Source: Wocania_A sp965224845 (GTDB taxonomy: Bacteria > Bacteroidota > Bacteroidia > Flavobacteriales > Flavobacteriaceae). From it: a stretch of DNA of 64,000 nt. The stretch is taken from assembly GCA_965224845.1 (NCBI GenBank), contig CBDDAJ010000015.1, positions 310,001 to 374,000 of the forward strand, written 5' to 3'. Position 1 is the first letter of the stretch. Each line of letters begins with the position of its first letter. A program made the position numbers and the translations under genes. This document shows, piece after piece, positions 33,062 to 41,977 of the stretch. The notes beneath the pieces are model-generated. The model saw only the letters and a list, made by a program, of their open reading frames with translations. It did no database searches and was not told the DNA's origin.

Positions 33062-35140
33062 ATGATTCTAAATAAAAAATATTTCAGTATTTATTTTTTA
33101 ATTTTTTTTTCGATATTATCGTTCGGTCAGGAAAATAAAGTGATTGTAAGAGATTCTACTAAAGTTGAAAAATTACATGAGGTTATTGTGACCGCAACTC
33201 GTACTATAAGGCAATTATCATCATTGCCTTTACCTGCGCAAATTGTTTCTAAAAAAGAAATAAAAAGTATAAATGCATTGCGTTTAAACGACATTTTAAG
33301 CGAGCAAACCGGACTTACCATTGTACGAGATCATGGCGAAGGCCTACAAATGCAGGGGTTAGATTCAGATTACACTTTAATTCTAATTGATGGCATGCCT
33401 TTAATTGGAAGAACAGCTGGAACATTAGATCTAAGCCGAATTGCAGTTGGCAATATAAAACAAGTTGAAATTGTTAAAGGTGCTTCTTCAAGTTTATATG
33501 GTAGCGAAGCTCTTGCTGGTGTTATTAATATCATAACCGAAAATCCTAAAAACGGATTTATAGGGCTGTTAAATTATAGAGCAGGTGCTTTTAACACACA
33601 CAATATTAATACCAGCATTAACTATAAAAAAAACAAATTAGGGCTGAATTTGTTTATAGATCGCTACAGTACTTCTGGCTACGATTTAGATAAAAAAGAT
33701 ATTTTAAAAACCGTAGATCCATATACTAATTATACGTTTAGTTCTAAGTTAAATTATCTGGTTTCGGATAAAACAACCGTGTCTTTATCGGGAAGGTATT
33801 ATTCTGAAAACCAAGATGCAATGCCTACACTTGTTATAAAAGAAAAAAACAAATTAAACGAATGGAATACCCATTTAAAAGTAAAGCATAAGTACAGTAA
33901 AAAATGGAATAGCTATTTCGATTTTTATGCGACTCAATATAAAACCGATAGCTATTTAAATACTATTGATGGCACTCGAAATAGCGAAAGTGATTTTAAT
34001 CAGCTTATGGTACGCCCGGAGCTAAGAGCCTTCTATAATCCTAAAAAAAATGCTTCTTTTATTGGTGGTTTAGGATGGACTCACGAAACTTTAGACCGTA
34101 CATATTTTTCCAACAGCCCTATTTTTAATGCGCCTTATGTTTATTTACAATACGATACAAACCCAAACAAAAAACTAAATATAATACTAGGTGTAAGGTA
34201 TGATAGCCATAATGAGTACAAATCGCAGTTTAGCCCTAAAGCTGCTTTTAGATATGAGTTTAATGATGCTATTGCTATAAAAGGTTCTGCAGGTTATGGT
34301 TATAAAGCTCCAGATTTTAGACAACTCTATCTAGATTTTACCAACCCAACTGCAGGTTATACGGTAATAGGATATAATGAGGTGATCACAAGACTTCCTG
34401 AACTTCAAAATAATGGCGAAATTATAAATGCTTTAGTTCCGCTTTCACAATTTGAGGGTGCTTTAAGACCCGAAAACTCTTTGAGTTTTAATTTGGGAAC
34501 GCAATTAAAAGTTATTCCAAATGTAAATATTGAAGTAAATCTGTTTAGAAACAATATAAAAGACCTGATAGACACCCAAATTATTGCCAGAAAAACCAAT
34601 GGACAAAATGTTTTTAGCTATAAAAATATCAGTAAGGTTTATACACAAGGCCTAGAATTAAATGCCTCTTGGAAACCTAATAATCAACTAAAGGTCTCTG
34701 CAGGATATCAATATTTAATTGCTAAAGATGAAGCTGCAGAAGAGGCTTTTAATAAAGGCGAAGTATTTGCTCGATTAGCCCCAGCTTCTCCTACCTTTCA
34801 GCTAAAAAAAAACCACTATATCGGTTTGTTTAATAGATCAAAACACATGGCAAATGCAAAAGTGTTTTATATCATTCCTGAATGGAAATTAAACAGCAAC
34901 CTTAGAGCTACATACAGAAGTGATTATGGTTTGCACGACACAAATGGCAATACCTACTTAGACTCCTATGATGATTTGGTAAAAGGTTACACCATTATAG
35001 ATTTTGCTATAAACAAAACTTTATATAAAAACTATCAACTGGGTTTTGGAATAGACAACCTTCTAAATTTTACCGATTCACAAAACATCAGCAATATAGC
35101 TGGACGCCTTATATACGGAAAACTTAACATTCAATTTTAA
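33062..35140 (+). CDS. TonB-dependent outer-membrane receptor, HmuR-like
   Basis: 692 aa. A signal peptide (ILSFGQ) is followed by a TonB-box-like start (HEVIVTATRT), the plug domain (LPLPAQIVSKKEIKSINALRLNDILSEQTGL, DYTLILIDGMPLIGR, IKQVEIVKGASSSLYGSEALAGVINIIT) and a 22-strand barrel ending in aromatic IQF. It imports a ligand across the outer membrane with TonB energy. The gene downstream is HmuY-like, so haem is the best guess for the ligand. Confidence 0.92.
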   Translation: MILNKKYFSIYFLIFFSILSFGQENKVIVRDSTKVEKLHEVIVTATRTIRQLSSLPLPAQIVSKKEIKSINALRLNDILSEQTGLTIVRDHGEGLQMQGLDSDYTLILIDGMPLIGRTAGTLDLSRIAVGNIKQVEIVKGASSSLYGSEALAGVINIITENPKNGFIGLLNYRAGAFNTHNINTSINYKKNKLGLNLFIDRYSTSGYDLDKKDILKTVDPYTNYTFSSKLNYLVSDKTTVSLSGRYYSENQDAMPTLVIKEKNKLNEWNTHLKVKHKYSKKWNSYFDFYATQYKTDSYLNTIDGTRNSESDFNQLMVRPELRAFYNPKKNASFIGGLGWTHETLDRTYFSNSPIFNAPYVYLQYDTNPNKKLNIILGVRYDSHNEYKSQFSPKAAFRYEFNDAIAIKGSAGYGYKAPDFRQLYLDFTNPTAGYTVIGYNEVITRLPELQNNGEIINALVPLSQFEGALRPENSLSFNLGTQLKVIPNVNIEVNLFRNNIKDLIDTQIIARKTNGQNVFSYKNISKVYTQGLELNASWKPNNQLKVSAGYQYLIAKDEAAEEAFNKGEVFARLAPASPTFQLKKNHYIGLFNRSKHMANAKVFYIIPEWKLNSNLRATYRSDYGLHDTNGNTYLDSYDDLVKGYTIIDFAINKTLYKNYQLGFGIDNLLNFTDSQNISNIAGRLIYGKLNIQF

Positions 35141-35158
35141 TATTTAAAACAAATCATT

Positions 35159-35824
35159 ATGACCTTTTCAAAGAAAAATCACGAACTCAAAATGAACAAT
35201 ACAAATGTTGTAAGTAAAGCACTCAAAATTTTAACATTATTTACCTTTTTATGCATTGGTTTTACATCTTGCTCAAAAGATGACGACCCTATTTTATTGG
35301 AAGTAAAATCTGAAAAGATCACTAATTTACATGCCCCACAATCAGGTGGTCAAGGTCAACCCACATCAGGTCCTTTTACTAAATTTGATTTTGCTACTGG
35401 AAAAACAACCACAAGCGAAACAGATTGGGACATCGCTTTTAGAGGTACGGCTATTATTGTAAACGGAGGGAAATCATCTGGAACAGCCGATGAACCAATA
35501 AGACATGGTAAAGCTGCTGCTTATATTGCAAATGGAACTTTAGCTTCTGTTAAAAATGTAACTCCAGCCAATTTTAAACAAGATGCTACTGATGGTTTTG
35601 CTATTAAAACAGGAAGCGGAAATGGCTGGTATACTTACGCAGGGCCTCCAACGCATTTAATTTCGCCTACCCCTGGAAAAATATTAGTTTTTAAAACTCG
35701 TGATGGCAAGTATGCAAAAGTTGAAATACTAAGCTACTATAAAGATACTAACCCTGCTAACGACTCTAAATATTACTCTTTCAATTATGTATATCAACCC
35801 AATGCAGGAATAACATCTTTTTAA
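35159..35824 (+). CDS. HmuY-family haemophore-like lipoprotein
   Basis: 221 aa from the ATG at 35159; the internal ATG at 35192 gives a tighter lipoprotein signal (ALKILTLFTFLCIGFTSC). The HmuY fold is recognisable from FDFATGKTTTSETDWDIAFRGTAIIVNGG, AAAYIANGTLASVKNV, GNGWYTYAGPPTHLISPTPGKILVFKTRDGKYAKVEILSYY and YSFNYVYQPN. HmuY of Porphyromonas gingivalis binds haem at the cell surface and hands it to HmuR. It sits 18 bp after the receptor gene, so the two are co-transcribed. Conservation of the haem-ligating residues cannot be judged without an alignment. Confidence 0.88.
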   Translation: MTFSKKNHELKMNNTNVVSKALKILTLFTFLCIGFTSCSKDDDPILLEVKSEKITNLHAPQSGGQGQPTSGPFTKFDFATGKTTTSETDWDIAFRGTAIIVNGGKSSGTADEPIRHGKAAAYIANGTLASVKNVTPANFKQDATDGFAIKTGSGNGWYTYAGPPTHLISPTPGKILVFKTRDGKYAKVEILSYYKDTNPANDSKYYSFNYVYQPNAGITSF

Positions 35825-35865
35825 TTTTCCTTGAGTTACCTACTTAACGTATGAGTTATTATCCA

Positions 35866-35900
35866 AAAAAAATCCAGAGAAAACAACTCTGGATTTTTTT
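35866..35900. terminator. Bidirectional terminator
   Basis: AAAAAAATCCAGAG (35866-35879) pairs with CTCTGGATTTTTTT (35887-35900). It separates the HmuY gene from the convergent carbonic anhydrase gene. Confidence 0.85.
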
Positions 35901-35922
35901 ACTTAAAAATTAAATGTTCTTT

Positions 35923-36552
35923 TTACAACATCTCCACCTTACCAGTATGTAAATTGTAAACACCACCAACAATAGCTATTTCGCCATTGTCTTCCATTTC
36001 TGTTAAAATCTGGCTTTTTTCACGAATACGTTCCATGGTTAGCTTTACATTGTTTTCTACTGTTTTAGCCACAAAAGCGGTATTGGATGAGTTTAATTCT
36101 CCATCAACCTCATTGGCACTTTGCTTTACTGCAGGCAAAATGTTTTCTAACATCGCTGTAATATTTCCTAATTCAACCCCATCGCAAGCCGCTTTTACAG
36201 CACCACAGGCTTCATGGCCTAATACCAGAATTAATTTACTTCCTGCTACGTTACACGAGTATTCCAAACTTCCCAGAATATCTGTATTTTCAAAGTTTCC
36301 TGCTACACGGGCTACAAAAACATCACCGATAGCCTGATCTAAAACAGTTTCAACCGGCACTCTTGAGTCTATACAAGATAACACAACGGCTTTAGGGAAT
36401 TGCCCTCCTGTTGTTTGGTTTACTAATGCTGCATTGTCTACCGTTTGAGTATTATTGTTTACAAATCTATTGTTTCCTTCCAGCAAATCTTCTAATACAC
36501 TTGTTGGTGTTAATACTGCTTGTGCTTCTTTATTTAATGCTATATTTTTCAT
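35923..36552 (-). CDS. Beta-carbonic anhydrase
   Basis: 209 aa. Zinc ligands Cys60, His113 and Cys116 (VLSCIDSRVPVE, LVLGHEACGAV) with the Asp62-Arg64 dyad are present. The enzyme interconverts CO2 and bicarbonate. No signal peptide is seen, so it is cytoplasmic. It is the last gene of a unit with two SulP transporters, which points to bicarbonate uptake and conversion. Confidence 0.95.
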   Translation of the reverse strand: MKNIALNKEAQAVLTPTSVLEDLLEGNNRFVNNNTQTVDNAALVNQTTGGQFPKAVVLSCIDSRVPVETVLDQAIGDVFVARVAGNFENTDILGSLEYSCNVAGSKLILVLGHEACGAVKAACDGVELGNITAMLENILPAVKQSANEVDGELNSSNTAFVAKTVENNVKLTMERIREKSQILTEMEDNGEIAIVGGVYNLHTGKVEML

Positions 36553-36593
36553 TCTAATTTGATTTTAATGTTAGTACTTTAAATTTAATCATT

Positions 36594-38456
36594 TTAACTA
36601 TTGCTTTCTATATTTTGTTTAATCCATTTTGAACACTCATCAAAAGTGTCAAAAATATGTTCATTCGGAATTAAATCTGGAATAATATCAATACGTTCCA
36701 TCATATAACGCGGTTGGTTTAATACCCCAACAAAAAGCACTTCAATATTCTTATTATTCATTTCTTGTAATATGTCTTCCATAGCATATAACCCAGATTG
36801 ATCCATGTATTGCATCCTGCCTAGTCTTATAATCACAGTATTGGCAGTATCTGGAATTTGCTGAGACAAGGCTTGGAAGTCGCTAGTAGACCCAAAAAAC
36901 AATGGTCCTTTAATATGCTTAATAAAAACTTTTTCTTTTAAATTATCAGGGAAATCAACCTCATCTGCCCACGCTTTTTCTTTTAATGATTCAACATCAC
37001 TTCGCTCTGCCGTTAAATCTCCAATCTTTTTCATAAACATTAAGGACGCTATAACAAGTCCAATGCCTACAGCATAAATTAAATCCCAGAAAGTTGATAG
37101 TAATAATACGATAAGCATTATTAATACTTCTGAACTTAATTTAAATGGCCCAAACTTTATATCTCTAGGTAAACTAGGAATGGCTTTTAAACCTTTGTAA
37201 TCCATAACCCCAATACCTACGGTAATTAAAATTCCTGCTAAAACTGCAGCTGGTATTTTTGAAGCTATTGGTCCTAAGGCCAACAAAATAATTAATAACA
37301 AAACTCCTGCTATCATACCAGATAGTTTGGTTTTTCCGCCAGAAGTTATATTTACCACGGTTCTTATCGTAGCTCCTGCTCCCGGGATACCACCAAAAAC
37401 TGCAGCAATACTATTACCAATACCTTGACCTACCAGCTCCTTATTGGGTTTATGCTTGGTTTTTGTCATATTATCAGCAACAACACTAGTTAATAGTGAA
37501 TCAATTGCCCCAAGTAAAGCTAAAGTTAAAGCCGTAAAGAAATAAGGGGTTACACTACTTAAAGAAAATTGTGTGAAAATTTCTAAATTAGGGATAGGTA
37601 AACCGCTGGGAATTTCTTCAATTGGTCTATAGTCTAACCCAAAACCTACAGCTATTCCAGACATGATTATCAAGGCCACCAAAGTGCTTGGTACTGCTTT
37701 TGTAATCCGTTTAAAGCCATAAATTATAAAAATAGTCCCTAATGCTAATAAAAGCTCTAACCAATTTATATTTTGTAATGCTCTTGCTATAACCTTAACG
37801 GCTCCTAATGCTCCTGAAGCTTCTTTAGCCGCTAAAGTTTGGGATTCTTTTAAAATAGCTTCTTGCGAAATCTCTCCTGCTCTAGCTATGGTTTCTCTAA
37901 AATCTTCAAGAACCAATATGCCTTCTCCAGCTTCATCTTTCAAGATGTTTTCTAAAATAACTTCTTCTGCTTGTGGTTTAAATTGGTTTACAAATTCCAT
38001 GTCTTCTTTTGGGTAGTACCCTAAAGACGGAAGAATCTGGGTTAATAAAATAATAACTCCAATCGCGGTCATAAAACCAGAAACTACAGGATAAGGAATG
38101 TACCTAATGTATTTCCCTAAACCTAAGGCTCCTAATCCAATTTGCATTAAACCTGCCAATAAAAACACCGTTAAAATTACTGGTAATGCTTTGGTTACAT
38201 CGCCATCATTAGCTGCAATAATACCTGCAATTACAACCATTGAAACTGCTGTCATTGGTGCTGTTGGCCCCGAAATCTGTGTGTTTGTTCCTCCAAAAAG
38301 AGCTGCAAAAAAACTAATAAAAATAGCTCCGTATAATCCTGCTGTTGGTCCTAAGCCTGAGGACACACCAAATGCCAAGGCTAAGGGCAATGCTACAATT
38401 CCTGCGGTAATCCCACCAAAGGCATCCCCTTTGATATTTGAAAATAAGTGCTTCAT
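36594..38456 (-). CDS. SulP family anion transporter with STAS domain
   Basis: 620 aa. The SulP start (GDAFGGITAGIVALPLALAFGVSSGLGPTAGLYGAIF), the QISGPTAPMTAV motif and NIGNSIAAVFGGIPGAGATIRT-like region are clear, with about ten to twelve membrane helices. A C-terminal STAS domain covers about 500-610 (KHIKGPLFFGSTSDFQALSQ, MDQSGLYAMEDIL). A hydrophilic insertion of about 70 residues between early helices (about 150-225) is longer than usual. SulP proteins move sulfate or bicarbonate; carbonic anhydrase downstream (41 bp) favours bicarbonate. Confidence 0.92.
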   Translation of the reverse strand: MKHLFSNIKGDAFGGITAGIVALPLALAFGVSSGLGPTAGLYGAIFISFFAALFGGTNTQISGPTAPMTAVSMVVIAGIIAANDGDVTKALPVILTVFLLAGLMQIGLGALGLGKYIRYIPYPVVSGFMTAIGVIILLTQILPSLGYYPKEDMEFVNQFKPQAEEVILENILKDEAGEGILVLEDFRETIARAGEISQEAILKESQTLAAKEASGALGAVKVIARALQNINWLELLLALGTIFIIYGFKRITKAVPSTLVALIIMSGIAVGFGLDYRPIEEIPSGLPIPNLEIFTQFSLSSVTPYFFTALTLALLGAIDSLLTSVVADNMTKTKHKPNKELVGQGIGNSIAAVFGGIPGAGATIRTVVNITSGGKTKLSGMIAGVLLLIILLALGPIASKIPAAVLAGILITVGIGVMDYKGLKAIPSLPRDIKFGPFKLSSEVLIMLIVLLLSTFWDLIYAVGIGLVIASLMFMKKIGDLTAERSDVESLKEKAWADEVDFPDNLKEKVFIKHIKGPLFFGSTSDFQALSQQIPDTANTVIIRLGRMQYMDQSGLYAMEDILQEMNNKNIEVLFVGVLNQPRYMMERIDIIPDLIPNEHIFDTFDECSKWIKQNIESNS

Positions 38457-38501
38457 GTATATTTATTTATTGTTAATACTTGCTTTTCTCTCTTATTAAT
38501 A

Positions 38502-39185
38502 TTAAAAAGTAAAAAACGTAATTATATTAAATTGATCTCTACTTGACGTTTCAAAAAACTGGTTCATATAACCAGCTTCTAACCTTAATGCATCGTTTAA
38601 TTTATAACCTATACCTGCATAAACTCTATTTCTATCAAAAATAGATGATTTCGTGTTTAAAAATATCTCATTATAAGCAGAAAGATAATATTTACTTATT
38701 TCTTCTCCTTTTTTATTTAATGGAATATTCAAACCTAAAAAATATCTGAATCGCATTTTAAAATCAGATTCTACAAACCGTTGTTCAAACCTGTATCTGT
38801 GATTAAGCTTTACTGAGCCTATCGCTTGTTTTGATGTAAACTGCTGAAAAATTCTATGCTCATTAACAGAAACTTTAGTATCTGTGATTCCAAGGTAATT
38901 TTCAGATAATATATAGCCATAGCCCAATAATACGTTATTTTTATTTGCGTTAAAAGTATAGCCTAATCCTGTTCTTAACAGTAACTGCTCTAAATCGCCA
39001 ATAGCATTATAATTTCTATACTGAACTTCATTATGGATATTCCATTTACTGTTTAGCTTCTTATTTCCTATATAAATGAGCCAGTTCCCAAAATTACTAT
39101 CTTGACTTTGAGCAACCATAGGTAGCACTAATGCAATTATTAGTGCTACCAAAGCTGTTTTCTTTTTCATATTTACTTTTTTCAT
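38502..39185 (-). CDS. DUF2490 family outer-membrane-like protein
   Basis: 227 aa with a signal peptide (MKKKTALVALIIALVLPMVAQSQ). The mature part is beta-strand rich with amphipathic pattern: WLIYIGNKKLNSKWNIHNEVQYRNY, LLLRTGLGYTF, HRYRFEQRFV, FRYFLGLNIPL, RVYAGIGYKLNDALRLEAGYMNQF, ending in aromatic TFFTF. This matches DUF2490, predicted small beta-barrels. It lies between the two SulP genes with 1-bp and 45-bp spacing and may be the outer-membrane component of that anion uptake unit. Confidence 0.85.
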   Translation of the reverse strand: MKKVNMKKKTALVALIIALVLPMVAQSQDSNFGNWLIYIGNKKLNSKWNIHNEVQYRNYNAIGDLEQLLLRTGLGYTFNANKNNVLLGYGYILSENYLGITDTKVSVNEHRIFQQFTSKQAIGSVKLNHRYRFEQRFVESDFKMRFRYFLGLNIPLNKKGEEISKYYLSAYNEIFLNTKSSIFDRNRVYAGIGYKLNDALRLEAGYMNQFFETSSRDQFNIITFFTF

Positions 39186-39186
39186 G

Positions 39187-40755
39187 CTACGCCGATTTTG
39201 GTCTCAGTTTGAAAAACTCGATATAACTATCGGGGTTTTCAGCAATACCTCGTTCAGAAATTAGTTTAATATCTATCTGTCTTGTTTTTGCTTTATGGGC
39301 AAAATCTTCAAGAATTTCAATTATATCATTATCCAAGAATCTTGTTTTTCTAACATCAAGTTCTAAGAATGAATTTTCAGGAAGTCTATCTAACTCCTTT
39401 AAAATAGCTCCTTTATTGAAAAACGTTACCTCTTCGGCTAAAGTCATTTTCATCTTTTGCTTCCCATTACTTTTATCCTCAATATGTAAAAAATGAGAGT
39501 TTTGGTAACTTTTTATAAGAATAACAATAATACCAACAGTAAGTCCTAACCCTATACCATATAATAAATCTATAAAAACAATTCCAAAAACGGTAACATT
39601 AAATGGGATCCATTGTTTCCATCCCATTTGATACATTGTTTTAAACAATCCTGGTTTAGCTAATTTATAGCCTACTATTAGTAATATGGCTGCTAAAACA
39701 GATAGTGGAATCATGTTTAATAGTCTAGGGATTAAAATAACCGACACCAGTAATAGAGTCCCGTGTATAATTGCTGATAGTTTCGTTTTTCCACCAGATT
39801 GAATATTAGCAGAGCTACGTACAATAACCTGCGTTATTGGTAAACCTCCTATTAATCCCGATAAAATATTACCTGTACCTTGAGCAAATAACTCTCTATT
39901 TGTTGGTGTTACATTTTTATTGGGGTCTAATTTATCAGTAGCCTCAACACATAAAAGTGTTTCAAGGCTTGCTACCAATGCAATTGTAAATGCTACAATC
40001 CAAACATCTGGATTTGATATCGCACCAAAATTAGGGAAACTAAATTGTGCTAAAAATGAGGATACATCTTCAGGAATTGGAACGCTTACCAAATGTGTTT
40101 CGGTAATGCTTAATGATTCGTTTGATTGTGTTAAAACATAAAAAACAATACCAATGGCAACTGCCACTAAAGGCCCCTGAATAAGTTGAAATATTTTTCC
40201 TTTTTTAGAGAGTACTTTATCCCAAAGTAATAAAATAGCTAACCCTATAAATCCTATAATAGTTGACCCTATTTGTATATGATCAAAAATATTTAGTATT
40301 TGGCTAACTGTACTTTCTCCATTTGCATCAAAAAAAACGAATGTTTTATCATAACCAAAAAAGTGAGGAATTTGTTTTAAAATAATGATAATCCCAATAC
40401 CGGTTAGCATGCCTTTAATTACAGACGATGGAAAGTAATATCCAATAATTCCTGCTTTAAGCACTCCAAATATAATTTGAATAATGCCACCAATAACTAC
40501 GGCTAACAAAAAGTTTTGATAGCCTCCTAAAGTTCCTATAGCGGTTAATACTATAGCTGCTAATCCTGCAGCGGGTCCGCTCACCCCAATTTTAGAACCA
40601 CTTAATGATCCTACAACAATGCCTCCAATAATTCCTGCAATTAATCCTGAAAAAAGTGGTGCACCACTAGCTAAAGCAATACCTAAACATAAAGGTAATG
40701 CTACAAAAAATACGACTATGCTTGCTGGCAAGTCATTTTTAATAGTTTTAAACAT
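39187..40755 (-). CDS. SulP family anion transporter
   Basis: 522 aa. It opens DLPASIVVFFVALPLCLGIALASGAPLFSGLIAGIIGGIVVGSLSGS and carries SGPAAGLAAIVLTAIG, LETLLCVEATDKLDPNK and GNILSGLIGGLPITQVIVRSSANIQSGG, all typical of SulP/BicA-type carriers. A short STAS-like tail (FLELDVRKTRFLDNDIIEILEDFAHKAKT) ends the protein. First gene of the SulP-DUF2490-SulP-carbonic anhydrase unit. Sodium-dependent bicarbonate uptake is inferred. A 10-bp inverted repeat precedes it. Confidence 0.92.
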   Translation of the reverse strand: MFKTIKNDLPASIVVFFVALPLCLGIALASGAPLFSGLIAGIIGGIVVGSLSGSKIGVSGPAAGLAAIVLTAIGTLGGYQNFLLAVVIGGIIQIIFGVLKAGIIGYYFPSSVIKGMLTGIGIIIILKQIPHFFGYDKTFVFFDANGESTVSQILNIFDHIQIGSTIIGFIGLAILLLWDKVLSKKGKIFQLIQGPLVAVAIGIVFYVLTQSNESLSITETHLVSVPIPEDVSSFLAQFSFPNFGAISNPDVWIVAFTIALVASLETLLCVEATDKLDPNKNVTPTNRELFAQGTGNILSGLIGGLPITQVIVRSSANIQSGGKTKLSAIIHGTLLLVSVILIPRLLNMIPLSVLAAILLIVGYKLAKPGLFKTMYQMGWKQWIPFNVTVFGIVFIDLLYGIGLGLTVGIIVILIKSYQNSHFLHIEDKSNGKQKMKMTLAEEVTFFNKGAILKELDRLPENSFLELDVRKTRFLDNDIIEILEDFAHKAKTRQIDIKLISERGIAENPDSYIEFFKLRPKSA

Positions 40756-40772
40756 ATTATAAATTAAAAGTT

Positions 40773-40805
40773 ACTTTTAGTTATTTTAAATTTTAAACTA
40801 AAAGT
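40773..40805. promoter_or_regulatory. 10-bp inverted repeat upstream of SulP operon
   Basis: ACTTTTAGTT (40773-40782) and AACTAAAAGT (40796-40805) are exactly complementary across a 13-base AT spacer, 18-50 bases upstream of the SulP start. Candidate operator or leader hairpin. Confidence 0.4.
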
Positions 40806-40853
40806 TGTTTTGACCAATTAATACCTTTTTAAAAAAGGTTAAAACCTGAAATA

Positions 40854-41156
40854 TTATAATATGTGCGATTCCGGAGGGGGAGAAATAAGGTTTAAGTGAG
40901 GTTTAGGATAGTTTTTAAAGTAATACCCTAAATTATTATTTGTTTTTTTCGAATCGAAAACAAAATCATTATCAATACTTTCTAAAAATAAAACTTCTGT
41001 GTCTTTGTTTTTTTCATGCCCTTTTTCTTCTTCTTCAGAAGAGGTATAAAAAACAGAAACATCAACAGAATCATCTATTATATAAATGATCGTTGGCGCA
41101 GCTACATACAGTAAAAAGATTACTGAAAAAAATATAGAAGCTGTGTTTCTTAGCAT
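40854..41156 (-). CDS. Small exported or membrane-anchored hypothetical protein
   Basis: 100 aa. One N-terminal hydrophobic segment (IFFSVIFLLYVAAPTIIYIID) is followed by an acidic stretch (SSEEEEKGHEKNKDTE) and a C-terminal PHLNLISPPPE motif. I recall similar short flavobacterial proteins with the same ISPPPE ending but no function. It lies between the Bat locus and the SulP unit, on the same strand as both. Confidence 0.65.
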   Translation of the reverse strand: MLRNTASIFFSVIFLLYVAAPTIIYIIDDSVDVSVFYTSSEEEEKGHEKNKDTEVLFLESIDNDFVFDSKKTNNNLGYYFKNYPKPHLNLISPPPESHIL

Positions 41157-41218
41157 TTCACTTTAAGTTTTAACGATTGCAAATATAGCATTTAAAAAAT
41201 TGTTTTGTTTAATAAAAT

Positions 41219-41977
41219 TTAAAAACTGTATAACATTTTAATGTCTTCAGAATTCACCCAGCCCGTTTTTCCATCAGACAATTTTATTTTTTTCCAATCT
41301 TTTACAGTATCTAAAACTTGAACCTTAGTGCCTTCATGTAACCTAAAAGACTCTTCACTTCTTAGGTTTGGTTCGCTCTTTACTTTACTTTCTTGTGCAA
41401 AAATAATTGCCGGTTTATTATTTTTATCAATATTGTATTTATGAAATGCTAAGCCTAAGGAAACACATAATAGTAATAAACTTGTTAAGCTTCCTATAAA
41501 TGCAACACGCTTGTTGATTGTAGAATATGCAAAATAATAAAGTAAAAATAATATAACAAAGCACAGCACAAAAGCAACCGAAGTCTTTGCCCAAGCATCA
41601 AAACTCATCATGTTTGTTATATTTTTAATAAGCTTAGAAATCCCTGTTTCCGGAATAACATCAATAGCATCGATAGTCATATTTTTTGCAAATGCCATGT
41701 TGTTTTTTATGTCATTATCATGGGGTGATAATTGCAATGCTTTTTCATAAAAATAAATACTTGGTGCTATATTATTTAACTTATAATGTGCATTTGCTAA
41801 ATTAAAATACAAATCTGCTGAATGCACTTTAGTTTCTAAGATAAGATTATATTTATCAATCGCTTCAGCATATTTTCCTTCATTATATAATGTGTTTGCC
41901 TGCTTAAAAATGGTCTCATTTTGAGAAAAACCTGCAATGCCAAATAAAAATGCTAAAATGTATATTATTTGTTTCAT
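41219..41977 (-). CDS. batE: BatE: TPR and SH3 domain protein
   Basis: 252 aa. It has a signal peptide, TPR repeats (ANTLYNEGKYAEAIDKYNLIL, ADLYFNLANAHYKLNN), two membrane helices (about 134-180) and a C-terminal bacterial SH3 (SKVKSEPNLRSEESFRLHEGTKVQVLDTVKDWKKIKLSDGKTGWV). It is the last gene of the Bat aerotolerance locus and directly abuts batD. Bat proteins are thought to form an envelope complex with MoxR ATPase; their substrate is not known. Confidence 0.88.
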   Translation of the reverse strand: MKQIIYILAFLFGIAGFSQNETIFKQANTLYNEGKYAEAIDKYNLILETKVHSADLYFNLANAHYKLNNIAPSIYFYEKALQLSPHDNDIKNNMAFAKNMTIDAIDVIPETGISKLIKNITNMMSFDAWAKTSVAFVLCFVILFLLYYFAYSTINKRVAFIGSLTSLLLLCVSLGLAFHKYNIDKNNKPAIIFAQESKVKSEPNLRSEESFRLHEGTKVQVLDTVKDWKKIKLSDGKTGWVNSEDIKMLYSF

